In this document: positions 1 through 9,829 of the stretch, piece after piece
Layout: every line of letters begins with the position of its first letter
Numbering within the stretch: the stretch's first letter is position 1
Assembly: GCF_041287255.1 (NCBI RefSeq)
Contig: NZ_JBGGTX010000001.1
Coordinates: 744,001-808,000, forward strand
Source: Tamlana flava
GTDB taxonomy: Bacteria > Bacteroidota > Bacteroidia > Flavobacteriales > Flavobacteriaceae
Reading direction: 5' to 3'
Length of the DNA stretch: 64,000 nt
Notes under the pieces: generated by a model
Told to the model about the DNA's origin: nothing
Seen by the model: only the letters and a program-made list of their open reading frames with translations
The model's database searches: none
Translations under genes and position numbers: made by a program

Positions 1-1109
1 CTTGATAAATCTTCGTAAGAAGAATTGGTACAAGATCCAATCAAGCCCCATTCAACTTTAATTGGCCAATCATTGGCTTTTGCTTTTTTAGCCATGGCTT
101 GACCCACTTCTGTAGATAAGTCTGGAGTAAACGGCCCGTTTAAAAGCGGCCCTAATTCTGATAAATTAATTTCAATAACCTGATCAAAGTATTGTTCTGG
201 ATTCGCATAAACCTCAGCATCGGCGGTTAAATGTTCTTTCACAACATTTGCAGCATCAGCCACATCTTCTCTATAGGTGGAACGTAAATAGCGTTCCATT
301 GATTCGTCGTATCCAAAAGTAGAAGTAGTTGCCCCAATTTCTGCACCCATGTTACAAATTGTTCCTTTACCAGTACAAGACATTGCCGTTGCACCCGGAC
401 CAAAATATTCAACAATAGCACCAGTTCCTCCTTTTACGGTAAGGATTTCGGCAACTTTCAAAATAACATCTTTCGGTGCTGTCCATCCCGACAACTTGCC
501 TGTTAACTTTACACCTATAAGTTTGGGGAATTTCAATTCCCACGCCATACCTGCCATAACATCAACGGCATCGGCACCGCCAACACCTATCGCTACCATT
601 CCCAAACCACCTGCATTAACGGTGTGTGAATCGGTACCTATCATCATTCCTCCCGGAAATGCATAATTTTCCAAAACTACTTGGTGAATAATCCCAGCAC
701 CTGGTTTCCAAAATCCAATACCATATTTATTTGAAACAGATTCCAAGAACTTAAATACTTCGCTACTTACACTGTTGGCATGTTTTAAATCTGCCGCAGC
801 ACCTTCCTTCGCTTGAATGAGGTGATCGCAATGTACCGTAGTTGGCACAGCCACCTTACTTTTTCCGGCTTGCATAAATTGCAATAGCGCCATTTGCGCC
901 GTAGCATCCTGACATGCAATTCTATCAGGAGCAAAATCAACATAATCCTTTCCTCTTACATATGCTTTTGTTGGGTTACCGTACCATAAATGGGCGTACA
1001 GAATCTTTTCAGACAACGTTAATGGTTTCCCTACAATCTCACGGGCTTTATTTACGCGTTCCCCGATGGTGGAATAAACACCTTTTATCATGTCAATATC
1101 AAATGCCAT
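1..1109 (-). CDS. Aconitate hydratase (AcnA/mitochondrial-like type), 3' end outside the window
   Basis: Converts citrate to isocitrate in the TCA cycle with a cytoplasmic [4Fe-4S] cluster. About 369 residues are present, beginning MAFDIDMIKGVYSTIGERV at the ATG at 1107-1109. Visible family motifs are the HCDHLIQ stretch, the GTDSHTVNAGGLG segment and, at the window edge, GSCTNSSYED, whose Cys is a cluster ligand in aconitases. The reading frame is open to base 1, so the gene is truncated only by the window. It lies downstream of acnB on the same strand, but a strong terminator separates them, so it probably has its own promoter in 1110-1185. I see no clear TANNTTTG box there. The family call is firm; which aconitase subfamily is less certain. 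Confidence 0.95.
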   Translation of the reverse strand, partial: MAFDIDMIKGVYSTIGERVNKAREIVGKPLTLSEKILYAHLWYGNPTKAYVRGKDYVDFAPDRIACQDATAQMALLQFMQAGKSKVAVPTTVHCDHLIQAKEGAAADLKHANSVSSEVFKFLESVSNKYGIGFWKPGAGIIHQVVLENYAFPGGMMIGTDSHTVNAGGLGMVAIGVGGADAVDVMAGMAWELKFPKLIGVKLTGKLSGWTAPKDVILKVAEILTVKGGTGAIVEYFGPGATAMSCTGKGTICNMGAEIGATTSTFGYDESMERYLRSTYREDVADAANVVKEHLTADAEVYANPEQYFDQVIEINLSELGPLLNGPFTPDLSTEVGQAMAKKAKANDWPIKVEWGLIGSCTNSSYEDLS

Positions 1110-1185
1110 ATGTATTTTTTATTTTTCAATGTTAAACTTTTCATTCCTTACTAAAATACTAAAAATCTTAGTCATAGGAAATATA

Positions 1186-1215
1186 AAAAGCCCAAATCTG
1201 GTGATTTGGGCTTTT
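1186..1215 (-). terminator. Rho-independent terminator after acnB
   Basis: A perfect 13-bp inverted repeat, AAAAGCCCAAATC at 1186-1198 and GATTTGGGCTTTT at 1203-1215, with a 4-nt loop. Read on the minus strand it lies just after the acnB stop and ends in a T-run. It separates the acnB transcript from acnA. Confidence 0.85.
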
Positions 1216-1237
1216 AGATTATAATGGTGAAAAAGGT

Positions 1238-4018
1238 TTAAGCGTTGATTAATTGTTTTTGGGATGGCTTGAACTTTGTTAAAACTATACCATCAACAGC
1301 CGTTTCATACTCTTCCATGGTAGGGGTTCTTCCTAAAATAGTAGAAAGCACTACTACTGGCGTTGAAGATAACAATGATTCACCTTTCTTCTCTCCTGAA
1401 TCTTTTACCACACGCCCTTGGAACAAACGTGTAGAAGTTGCCATTACAGTATCACCTGGTTCTGCTTTTTCCTGGTTGCCCATACAAAGGTTACAACCTG
1501 GACGCTCTAAGTACAGCATGTTTTCGTACTTGGTACGCGCTGCAGCTTTTGGTGCATTATCATCAAACACAAAGCCTGAGTATTTTTCCAATACTGCCCA
1601 ATCGCCCTCTACCTTTAACTCATCTACAATATTGTAGGTTGGAGGAGCAACAACTAAAGGCGCTTTAAATTCAACTTTTCCTTGTTGCGCTTCGATGTTT
1701 TTCAACATTTGTGCTAAGATTTTCATATCTCCCTTATGAACCATACAAGATCCAACAAAACCAAGATCTACTTTTTTGGTTCCGCCGTAATATGAAAGTG
1801 GACGAATAGTATCGTGCGTATAACGTTTTGAAACATCCTCATTATTTACATCGGGATCGGCAATCATTGGCTCGGCAATTTCATCTAAGTCAACCACAAC
1901 CTCCGCATAGTATTTTGCATTGGCATCTGGTCTTAGGGCTGGTTTAATACTTGTTTTGATTTCTTGGATTCTCTTGTTTGCTTTATCTACTAAACCTTGA
2001 AGCACTTGCTTATCATTATCCATACCTTTTTCAATCATGATTTGGATACGATCTTTTGCTATCTCTAAAGATTCAATCAAAGTATCATCTTCTGAAATAC
2101 AAATTGAAGCTTTTGCCTTCATCTCTGCGGTCCAATCTGTAAACGTAAAGGCTTGATCGGATGTCAAGGTACCAATGTGAACTTCGATAATTCTACCTTG
2201 GAAAACGTTCTCTCCACCAAACTGCTTCAACATTTGTTGTTGCGTAGCGTGAACCACATCACGGAAGTCCATATAACTTCTCATGTTTCCTTTAAAGGTA
2301 ACTTTCACCGACTCAGGAATTGGCATTGTAGCCTCACCTGTAGCTAAAGCTAGTGCAACCGTACCTGAATCGGCACCAAAAGCTACGCCTTTGGACATAC
2401 GCGTGTGTGAATCTCCTCCAATGATGATGGCCCAATCGTCAATGGTAATATCGTTAAGCACCTTATGAATTACATCGGTCATGGCGTGGTAAACTCCTTT
2501 TGGATCTCTACCCGTAATTAAACCGAAGTCATTCATAAACTTCATTAACTTTGGAATATTCGCTTTAGATTTATCGTCCCAAACAGAAGCCGTGTGACAT
2601 CCAGATTGGTAAGCTCCATCTACAATTGGAGAAATAGTAGTAGCCGCCATAGCTTCCAACTCCTGAGAAGTCATTAAACCTGTGGTATCTTGAGACCCTA
2701 CAATGTTTACCTCTATACGAACGTCAGAACCCGCATGTAACGTTTTACCTGGGGTAGTTCCAACAGCATTTTTGTTAAAGATTTTCTCAACTGCTGTAAG
2801 ACCTTGACCTTCGATAGAAATTTCTTTTGAAGGCGCATAAACAACAGGTGCTTCAACGCCTAAAACTTTAGCAGCAAACGTTTGTAATTTTTTTCCAAAT
2901 ACCACAGCATAAGAACCACCAGCTTTGATAAATTCCATTTTTTGTGGCGTTAGCGCAGCTGAAATATCCTTCAGTTCCCTATCACCGTTGTATAGCTTTT
3001 TTGTTTTTGTATTGATGGTTAAAACAGTGCCTGTTTCAACTGAATAAACCTGTTCTAACACCGGATCTCCGTTATCATCTAAAACCGTTTTTCCTTCTGC
3101 ATCCGTTTTCTTCACCCAGTTTTTAAGGTCAATACCAATACCGCCCGTTACACCAACTGTAGTTAAGAAAATTGGTGAAATACCGTTTGTGCCTGCAATA
3201 ATTGGAGCGATGTTTATGAACGGCACATAAGGGCTAGCCTGAATACCTGTCCATAATGCTACGTTGTTTACACCAGACATTCTTGAAGAACCTACACCCA
3301 TTGTTCCTTTTTCGGCGATTAACATCACACGCTTATCTGGGTGTTGAGCCTTCAACTCAGAAAGTGCATTCTGCATGTCTTTGTTGTGCTCAAAAATACA
3401 TTGTCCATGTAACTCGCGATCTGATCTTGAATGTGCATCAGCACCAGGTGAAAGTAAATCGGTAGAAATATCACCTGTTCCTGCTATGAAAGTAACGATG
3501 TCTATCTTCTCTTCTACTTCAGGAAGTTTTGTAAAGAACTCTGCATTGGCGTAACTCTCAATTATGTCCTTCGCGATAGGATTTCCTGCTTCAAAAGCTT
3601 CTTTTAAACGTGCAGTATCTGCTTCGTATAAGAACACCTGTGTTTTTAAAACTTCAGCCGCTTGTTTGGCAAGTTCAGAATCGGAACCTAGAGCTATGTC
3701 CAAAAGAACTTTGATAGAAGGCCCACCTTTCATATGTGATAACAGTTCAAACGCAAATGTTGGCGTTATTTCTGTAACAACGGCATCACCAAGAATAATC
3801 TCTTTTAAAAACTTAGCCTTAACCCCTGCTGCCCCGGTAGTTCCGGGCACAACATTGTAAATGAAAAATTTAAGCGAATCTTCTCTGTATGGATTGCTTA
3901 AATCTTTAATTTGGGTTATTATTTCAGCAAGTAGTTCAGCACTTTCAATTGGCTTTGGATGCAAGCCTTTTGCATTTCTTTCTTCGATTTCCTTGATGTA
4001 ATCGTTGTAGTTATTCAT
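1238..4018 (-). CDS. acnB: Bifunctional aconitate hydratase 2 / 2-methylisocitrate dehydratase AcnB
   Basis: AcnB-type aconitase of 926 residues, acting in the TCA cycle and, in relatives, on 2-methylisocitrate. The N-terminal HEAT-like region (about residues 1-160) precedes the swivel and catalytic domains, the order characteristic of AcnB. Catalytic segments include GGDSHTRMSKGVAFGADSG near residue 540 and the C-terminal cluster ligands in PGCNLCMGNQ near residue 830. I place the start at the ATG at 4016-4018 (MNNYNDYIKEIEERN); an in-frame TTG six codons upstream is less likely. It is followed by a strong terminator and then by the second aconitase gene. Upstream is a gene-free stretch of nearly 0.5 kb. 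The family assignment is secure. Confidence 0.97.
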   Translation of the reverse strand: MNNYNDYIKEIEERNAKGLHPKPIESAELLAEIITQIKDLSNPYREDSLKFFIYNVVPGTTGAAGVKAKFLKEIILGDAVVTEITPTFAFELLSHMKGGPSIKVLLDIALGSDSELAKQAAEVLKTQVFLYEADTARLKEAFEAGNPIAKDIIESYANAEFFTKLPEVEEKIDIVTFIAGTGDISTDLLSPGADAHSRSDRELHGQCIFEHNKDMQNALSELKAQHPDKRVMLIAEKGTMGVGSSRMSGVNNVALWTGIQASPYVPFINIAPIIAGTNGISPIFLTTVGVTGGIGIDLKNWVKKTDAEGKTVLDDNGDPVLEQVYSVETGTVLTINTKTKKLYNGDRELKDISAALTPQKMEFIKAGGSYAVVFGKKLQTFAAKVLGVEAPVVYAPSKEISIEGQGLTAVEKIFNKNAVGTTPGKTLHAGSDVRIEVNIVGSQDTTGLMTSQELEAMAATTISPIVDGAYQSGCHTASVWDDKSKANIPKLMKFMNDFGLITGRDPKGVYHAMTDVIHKVLNDITIDDWAIIIGGDSHTRMSKGVAFGADSGTVALALATGEATMPIPESVKVTFKGNMRSYMDFRDVVHATQQQMLKQFGGENVFQGRIIEVHIGTLTSDQAFTFTDWTAEMKAKASICISEDDTLIESLEIAKDRIQIMIEKGMDNDKQVLQGLVDKANKRIQEIKTSIKPALRPDANAKYYAEVVVDLDEIAEPMIADPDVNNEDVSKRYTHDTIRPLSYYGGTKKVDLGFVGSCMVHKGDMKILAQMLKNIEAQQGKVEFKAPLVVAPPTYNIVDELKVEGDWAVLEKYSGFVFDDNAPKAAARTKYENMLYLERPGCNLCMGNQEKAEPGDTVMATSTRLFQGRVVKDSGEKKGESLLSSTPVVVLSTILGRTPTMEEYETAVDGIVLTKFKPSQKQLINA

Positions 4019-4494
4019 AGTTAGGTTTCTTTTCAATTTTAAAGACTTTCCTTTAAGATTCTACTGTTTAGAAAAAACCATTGTCCTCTTAATCGTAAAA
4101 AGCCATTGATATCGTTTTCGTGTTTTTTTAGTTTTGCAAAAGCGTTGCAAAATACCAAAATTAAAGCATTTTTTTTAATTAAAACTTCGATTAACTCATG
4201 CAATAATATCAAATTATGATAGTGTCATTACTATTTGATATGGTTAAAGTTTTTTTTAAAAAAAAGGTGGAAAAATGATGATTTATCAAGTTCAATTTCT
4301 TCGATAAATCAAAAATCGATTTTTGTAATAGCCAAGAAAATAGCAGAAATCTTAAAAAATGTAAGTAGTGAGCGTTAGGTTATTGGTAAATAAACCTATT
4401 AAAGTGACTAATTTTAACCTATGCACCAACATAAGCAACAGCTCCAAAACAACAAGAAAAATGATAGTTTTCGAGATAAACTATTTGAAGCTGA
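4019..4494. other. Gene-free interval between acnB and moxR
   Basis: AT-rich, with no convincing gene. On the minus strand a TANNTTTG-type box (TAATTTTG, 4156-4163) lies about 140 bases before acnB, but no TTG is correctly spaced from it, so it is at best a weak promoter candidate. A 25-codon ORF at 4421-4498 on the plus strand has no visible support. This interval also separates the moxR operon from acnB. Confidence 0.5.
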
Positions 4495-5448
4495 CTAAAA
4501 TAAACTCTGGATGATTTGTTCTTCTGAAATGCCCTCGGCCTCAGCTTTGTAATTTTTAATGATTCTATGCCTTAAAATACTATGCGCCACAGCTTGAACG
4601 TTTTCAATATCTGGTGAAAACTTACCATGGATTGCAGCATGCGTTTTGGCCGCCAAAATCAAGTTCTGCGAAGCTCTTGGCCCAGCACCCCAATCAATAT
4701 AGGTTTTAACCAATTCAGGAGCTGCATCTGAATTTGGTCTGGTTTTGCCAACCATACTAACTGCATACTCAATAACATTATCGGCTACCGGAATACGACG
4801 TATTAAATGCTGAAAATCTATAATTTGTTGTGCTGATAAAAGAGCGTTAACTTTTAGCTGTGTATCAGCCGTAGTAGCTTTAACTACTTCAACTTCCTCG
4901 TCAAAGGATGGATAATCCAAATAAATGGCAAACATAAAACGATCTAATTGTGCCTCAGGAAGCGGATAAGTTCCTTCCTGCTCAATAGGGTTTTGGGTGG
5001 CCAAAACAAAATACGGCAAATCCAGTTTATAATGATGCCCAGCCACGGTAACAGCACGCTCTTGCATGGCTTCCAACAAAGCAGCTTGTGTTTTTGGAGG
5101 TGTTCTGTTAATCTCATCAGCCAAAATGATATTAGAAAAAATTGGCCCCTTGATGAATTTAAAATGACGGTCTTCATCCAGTATTTCGCTACCTAAAATA
5201 TCACTGGGCATTAAATCTGGAGTAAATTGAATACGTTTAAAATCCAATCCTAAAGCTTGTGCTATGGTATTTACCATTAAGGTTTTTGCCAAACCGGGCA
5301 CACCAATAAGCAACGAATGTCCTCCTGAAAAAATAGAGATTAAAATTTGATTGACCACATCATCTTGGCCAACAATAACTTTGGCTATTTCGCTTTTTAA
5401 GCTTTTATATTGCTTTACAAATTGCTCAATGGCAGTTACATCAGACAT
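4495..5448 (-). CDS. MoxR-family AAA+ ATPase
   Basis: Cytoplasmic MoxR-type AAA+ ATPase of 317 residues. Members act as chaperone-like ATPases that often help mature or insert partner proteins, usually together with VWA-domain proteins. The Walker A motif is GVPGLAKT (about residues 54-61), Walker B is IILADEIN (about 107-114), and sensor 1 is in LATQNP. The C-terminal helical lid is complete. The start ATG at 5446-5448 lies 4 nt beyond the stop of the upstream peptidyl-prolyl isomerase gene, so it is the last gene of a four-gene operon driven from about 9.7 kb. No DUF58 or VWA partner gene follows here, which is unusual for MoxR. The substrate cannot be told from sequence. Confidence 0.93.
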   Translation of the reverse strand: MSDVTAIEQFVKQYKSLKSEIAKVIVGQDDVVNQILISIFSGGHSLLIGVPGLAKTLMVNTIAQALGLDFKRIQFTPDLMPSDILGSEILDEDRHFKFIKGPIFSNIILADEINRTPPKTQAALLEAMQERAVTVAGHHYKLDLPYFVLATQNPIEQEGTYPLPEAQLDRFMFAIYLDYPSFDEEVEVVKATTADTQLKVNALLSAQQIIDFQHLIRRIPVADNVIEYAVSMVGKTRPNSDAAPELVKTYIDWGAGPRASQNLILAAKTHAAIHGKFSPDIENVQAVAHSILRHRIIKNYKAEAEGISEEQIIQSLF

Positions 5449-5452
5449 GGAC

Positions 5453-6910
5453 TTATTTTTTTAACCAATTACTAGAAAATTGGCAATCTCTATAATTGCC
5501 ACTGATTTTTATGTAGGTATCCATTATTTTTTCTTCTTGCCATTTTTCAATTTCCCTTATTTTCTTTTCTTCAAGAGCCAATTCCTTGATTTTTAAAAAA
5601 TCTCGGGCATAATCAGCTTGATGCTCATTGATTCTATCTGTAACCATTAAGATTTTGAACTTTATTTTTCCTGTACGGTCTTCTTCTTTAAACACCAAAC
5701 TTACCTCACTATCTTTTAGGTTTTGAATCTGTGAGTAAAGTTCTGGGTCCATTCTGGTCAATTCAAAATTGTAGTCCTGTGTAGTTGGGTTAATTAATTG
5801 ACCTCCATCTGCCCTAGTCTCCTTTTCATCACTGGCTTCCCTCGCAGCATCAGCAAATGAAATATCACCATCAACAATACGTTTTCTTACTTTTTCCAAA
5901 CGCTCTTTGGCTTCTTCAATAGCTTGATCGGACACTTTAGGCGTTAACAGAATATGTGCGACATCGTACTCTTGCCCCCTAATTTTTTCCAAGGTGATGA
6001 TATGGTAACCAAAATCGGTTTCAAAGGGTTCGGACACTTCACCTTCTTGCAATGAAAATGCCACCTGCCTAAACTCCTTGACCATTCTAGGTTGCTTTCG
6101 ATTCAAAGTATATTTTCCTCCTCGACTTGCAGAGCCTGGATCATCAGAATACAACACCGCCTTAGAACGGAAACTGGCTCCATTTTCAACAATATCGGCC
6201 TTGAACTGTTTTAATCGATCAATAATTCTTTGTTTTTCTTCTTCTGATACTTTTGGTTCGGCGACAATTTGCGCCACCTTAAGTTCTGTACCAAAAGTTG
6301 GCCGTTCATCTTTTGGAATTTTATTGAAAAACGTACGAACTTCCTCAGGAGTAATTTCAATTTCTGAAACAATTTTCGCACGCATTTTAGACGCTAATTG
6401 ATTGGATTTATTAATTTCGAACATTTCATCCCTAAAGGTTTTTTCGTCATCCATGTTATAGAACTCCAAAAGCCGCTCCATAGAACCATTGGTTTGCTGT
6501 AAAAACTGTTCTATTTGGTAATCAACACTTTTTCGAATTTCAGCATCAGATATTGGGAGACTATCTTGAATGGCATGATGCGCATATAGCTTTTTCTCCA
6601 ACATTAAACCAAACAATTGACAATTGTCAACACCTTCCAACGAGCCACCAGCGGCAATTATCTGGTCTCTTTCCTTTTGCACATCAGAATCCAAAACAAT
6701 AAAATCGCCCACTACTGCCGCAACTCCATCTACCTTTTTACCATTTTGAATATCGGTTGGCTGTGTTTCAGCCACGGCAACCTCATCTTCTACTTCATCT
6801 TCAATAATTTCTTGAGAAGTTGAAATATTAAAGGCTAACATCAATACACCGAGTAGTGTAAGGCGTTTCAAATTAATTGTATATTTCAAATTGTTTGTTT
6901 TTAATAGCAT
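5453..6910 (-). CDS. SurA-like periplasmic peptidyl-prolyl isomerase (two parvulin domains)
   Basis: Exported chaperone/isomerase of 485 residues, probably assisting outer-membrane protein folding. A signal peptide at about residues 10-32 ends in STSQ. A SurA-like N-terminal helical region follows, then two PpiC/parvulin domains: about 200-300 (containing GGKYTLNRK and FGYHIITLEK) and about 310-400 (DVAHILLTPK, ADGGQLINP). The second domain is less complete. The ATG at 6908-6910 lies inside the end of the upstream lipoprotein gene (38-bp overlap), which suggests translational coupling. The C-terminal tail is charged. This is the third gene of the operon. Its resemblance to SurA is one of architecture; I cannot show orthology. 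Confidence 0.93.
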   Translation of the reverse strand: MLLKTNNLKYTINLKRLTLLGVLMLAFNISTSQEIIEDEVEDEVAVAETQPTDIQNGKKVDGVAAVVGDFIVLDSDVQKERDQIIAAGGSLEGVDNCQLFGLMLEKKLYAHHAIQDSLPISDAEIRKSVDYQIEQFLQQTNGSMERLLEFYNMDDEKTFRDEMFEINKSNQLASKMRAKIVSEIEITPEEVRTFFNKIPKDERPTFGTELKVAQIVAEPKVSEEEKQRIIDRLKQFKADIVENGASFRSKAVLYSDDPGSASRGGKYTLNRKQPRMVKEFRQVAFSLQEGEVSEPFETDFGYHIITLEKIRGQEYDVAHILLTPKVSDQAIEEAKERLEKVRKRIVDGDISFADAAREASDEKETRADGGQLINPTTQDYNFELTRMDPELYSQIQNLKDSEVSLVFKEEDRTGKIKFKILMVTDRINEHQADYARDFLKIKELALEEKKIREIEKWQEEKIMDTYIKISGNYRDCQFSSNWLKK

Positions 6911-7727
6911 CTTTAGTAATATCTTTTTCTAATTCTCTAATGAGGTCCAACTTCCTTTTATTGATTACTATTTGGTTTATTGTTGGCTTTACATACTCTA
7001 AGGGAGCCGTTTCGTTGCGCAACAAAACATCATTAATCTGCATCAAATATACTCCTAATGAATCTTTGAGCTGTACAAAATTAGATTTTTTTAACAGTTC
7101 ATTTTTATTTTCGGAAGTCACCGTTGGAATTTTGCTTACGGCCTGACTTAACTTTATCCAAATGGAATCGTTTAGCGAGTAAGATTTGAATTGAATTGAA
7201 ATGGAATCCAAAACACGTTTATCCTTGGCGTTATAACGGCGAAAGCGATCCTTTATGTTATTAAAATTATTCATATTCTCATCAACGTGAATGTACCTAA
7301 ACTTTATCAATTCTTCATTGAGTTTGAAGACCTCTTTGTTGTCTTCATAATACATTTTGGCTTCCTCAATGGGTATTGTCGTGTCAAGGTTTCGGGTTAC
7401 CAAAGCCTCTATATAAGCTTTGGTATATAAATCGTTTTTGTATTGTTCCACCAATTTATTGAACGATTCTTGCTGATCTATACTTAAGTTCAATAATGCG
7501 CCATCAACAAAAAGCTGTTGCGTTGCCCAACGATTGATAAAGTTTTGCACCAAAAGTAAACTGTCCTGTTTAGAAGCTCCATCGGGCACCAAATTTTTAA
7601 TATCGCCCTCATACAAATAACTTTCGTTCACCCGAGCAATGGGTTTGCGTTCATCGGTTTTCTTGAAAAAATCACAGGAAAACATTAGAGACAAAAAGAT
7701 TATTAATATGAGGGATTTAATGCGCAC
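6873..7727 (-). CDS. Lipoprotein related to the SurA N-terminal region, without a parvulin domain
   Basis: Predicted periplasmic lipoprotein of 284 residues. The signal peptide ends in a lipobox at SLMFSC, giving an acylated Cys18. The rest is helical and charged and resembles the chaperone part of SurA/PpiD proteins (for example the ARVNESYLYEGDI start typical of SurA_N-like folds), with no recognisable rotamase motif. The start is GTG at 7725-7727, immediately after the stop of the preceding isomerase gene, and no better ATG exists before the signal peptide. It overlaps the next gene by 38 bp. Its place between two parvulin proteins suggests a cochaperone or scaffold for the same job; that role is inferred. 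Confidence 0.85.
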   Translation of the reverse strand: MRIKSLILIIFLSLMFSCDFFKKTDERKPIARVNESYLYEGDIKNLVPDGASKQDSLLLVQNFINRWATQQLFVDGALLNLSIDQQESFNKLVEQYKNDLYTKAYIEALVTRNLDTTIPIEEAKMYYEDNKEVFKLNEELIKFRYIHVDENMNNFNNIKDRFRRYNAKDKRVLDSISIQFKSYSLNDSIWIKLSQAVSKIPTVTSENKNELLKKSNFVQLKDSLGVYLMQINDVLLRNETAPLEYVKPTINQIVINKRKLDLIRELEKDITKDAIKNKQFEIYN

Positions 7728-9683
7728 CTATTTACTTTTAAGTTGGGCCTTTACACGCTCCAGAGCCTCTTGGTTTACTTCAATTTTATATTTTTCAGCC
7801 AATTCTTCCAACCAATTTTCTTCCTTGTGGTTTTGGTAATCACCAATAACAGCACCTTTTGCATCGTCAAATGATTTTTGACCGGCTGGAAGCACTTCCT
7901 TTATTTGAACAACCACAAAACCATCATTATGTTTCAGGATTTTAGAAATGCCCTTTTTAAACTCCAAATCCTTTGGCAGAGCTTGGTTATCGGCTTCCAT
8001 AATGCCTGACGTAAAAATCACTTCAATCGCATCGTTGCTATTAACCAAAGACTTTATACGATCTATTGCCATACCTTCTTCTAACAACTTTGCTACTTTC
8101 TTTAAAGTTTTATGTTTCGCAGAAGATGCTACAACGGCATTAATTTGCTTTTCTGAAATGTACTTACTTTTATTCGTTTCGTAATAGTTTTCTATTTCCG
8201 TAGTATCGGTTTTTGCTGAATTCCAAATTGTGGTTTCCATAAGATCAAACAACAACAGACCGTCTCTGTATTCTGCCACTATCTCGGCATAGTCTGGATT
8301 TTCACTTTCCAAATGGTCTTCTTGATATTGAATTAACTCTTCCTTTAAAAAGTTTTGATATTTATCAGAAACAATAGTTTTAAAAGATGCCCTTGGCGTG
8401 GTATTACGCTGTTGGTTTTCCAGATAATAACCAAAATCTTTGTATAGCAATTGTTCATCGCCTATTTTTAAAAATGGCTTATCTCCTTTAAAATCCTCAG
8501 GAAGTCGCCATGTTCTAGCAAAATAATTATCATTTAAAATAGAAACAAAATAATCCAAATTTGGTTGGTCGTTACTCACATTGTATTTGAATTTAAGCTT
8601 ATTTACCAAAGCTTCATCAATTAATTTAGATCGGCTATCACGCTTAACTTTATTGATCAATTCTGGCTTTATGGCTTCAAATTCTGGAATCGGTTTTTTG
8701 TTGATTAGCTTAACAATGTGCCAGCCAAAATCTGTTTTGAACGGTTTTGAATTATCACCCTCGTTTTCCAATTGAAACGCAACATCTTCAAACTCCTTGG
8801 CCCTTAACTGTCCACTTGAAAATGGCGCCAATTCACCACCTTTTATGGCTGAATTTTTATCATCTGAAAATTGCTTGGCCAAAGATGCAAAATCTTCGCC
8901 CTGTTCAATTTTTTTGTAAATATCCTGAATTCTGGTTTCTGGTTTTTCAGCCAAAGAGTCATTTGGCTTTTCCACCACCATAATGTGCGCTACTGTAACC
9001 TCGCCTTTTGATTTACGCTTGTCTAAAACATTTACAATATGGTAGCCAAAACGGGTACGGAAAGGTTGTGAAATTTCACCAACTTCAGTATTAAAGGCAG
9101 CACTTTCAAATTTATAAACCATTCTAAATCCAGAAAAATAACCCAATTTTTCACCAAAAATAGTTTGTCCATTGTGCACTTCTGCTCGAACTTTTTCAAA
9201 GCCTTCGTTAAGCGTTCTATCACGAAGTTTTACTATTTGTTTGTAAGCCTCCAAAGTATCTTGCGCGCTTGCGTTTTCATCAACCTTAACCAAAATATGG
9301 TCGGCATTTACATCATATGACATACGCTCATAGGCTTCCTCAACCAAGTCATCGGTAACCTTGCTATCAGACATGTAATTTTTGGCCAACTGCTGTTTGT
9401 AATTGGAAAGCTCTCTTATATACGTTAGTTTTTCGTCCAATCCCAACGCTTTTGCTTCCTTTAGTTTCAGTTTATAATTGGTGAAGAGCTTTAAATACTC
9501 ATCTACATCTTTTTGTGATTCATCCTGAACCAAATCGAGGTTTTTGTTGTAAACCCGAATAAATTCTGAAGTATAAACAGGGTCGCCATCAACGGTAAAC
9601 AATACGGTTTCGTTATTAGATTGCCCTTTAGCAGTTAAAACAAAAAACATTAAAAATAAGGAAATAAAATAGTTTGATTTCAT
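7728..9683 (-). CDS. Exported peptidyl-prolyl isomerase, PpiD/SurA-like, two parvulin domains
   Basis: Periplasmic foldase of 651 residues. A signal peptide (residues 1-20, ending in AKGQ) is followed by a helical N-terminal region and two parvulin domains at about 120-225 (DHILVKV, GEKLGYFSGFRMV, RFGYHIVNV) and 230-330 (VAHIMVV, KGGELAPFSSGQL, FGWHIVKL). A long C-terminal helical and mixed region of about 320 residues follows. It is the first gene of an operon of three exported foldase-like proteins and MoxR. A well-formed promoter lies 26-55 bp upstream. Its length and domain order match the large PpiC-type protein common in flavobacteria. Confidence 0.93.
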   Translation of the reverse strand: MKSNYFISLFLMFFVLTAKGQSNNETVLFTVDGDPVYTSEFIRVYNKNLDLVQDESQKDVDEYLKLFTNYKLKLKEAKALGLDEKLTYIRELSNYKQQLAKNYMSDSKVTDDLVEEAYERMSYDVNADHILVKVDENASAQDTLEAYKQIVKLRDRTLNEGFEKVRAEVHNGQTIFGEKLGYFSGFRMVYKFESAAFNTEVGEISQPFRTRFGYHIVNVLDKRKSKGEVTVAHIMVVEKPNDSLAEKPETRIQDIYKKIEQGEDFASLAKQFSDDKNSAIKGGELAPFSSGQLRAKEFEDVAFQLENEGDNSKPFKTDFGWHIVKLINKKPIPEFEAIKPELINKVKRDSRSKLIDEALVNKLKFKYNVSNDQPNLDYFVSILNDNYFARTWRLPEDFKGDKPFLKIGDEQLLYKDFGYYLENQQRNTTPRASFKTIVSDKYQNFLKEELIQYQEDHLESENPDYAEIVAEYRDGLLLFDLMETTIWNSAKTDTTEIENYYETNKSKYISEKQINAVVASSAKHKTLKKVAKLLEEGMAIDRIKSLVNSNDAIEVIFTSGIMEADNQALPKDLEFKKGISKILKHNDGFVVVQIKEVLPAGQKSFDDAKGAVIGDYQNHKEENWLEELAEKYKIEVNQEALERVKAQLKSK

Positions 9684-9708
9684 GAGTGTAATTTTTTTTC
9701 TGCGGTTA

Positions 9709-9738
9709 CAAAAATACTAATATAAACCTATAAAACAA
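9709..9738 (-). promoter_or_regulatory. Promoter of the foldase-moxR operon
   Basis: On the minus strand TTG (9738-9736), a 19-bp spacer and TATTTTTG (9716-9709) match the Bacteroidota consensus TTG-N19-TANNTTTG. The first gene starts at 9683, giving a 5' leader of roughly 20 nt. Confidence 0.75.
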
Positions 9739-9829
9739 GTTGTTTTTCAAACGGTGAAAAATAGCGATTATTACACTTTTTAAACTATATTTAACAGATA
9801 TTTATAGGTAAAAAATACCCCGAGCCAAC

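Noticed and set aside
1245..1668. Plus-strand ORFs opposite acnB
   Set aside because: Shadow frames of the aconitase gene.
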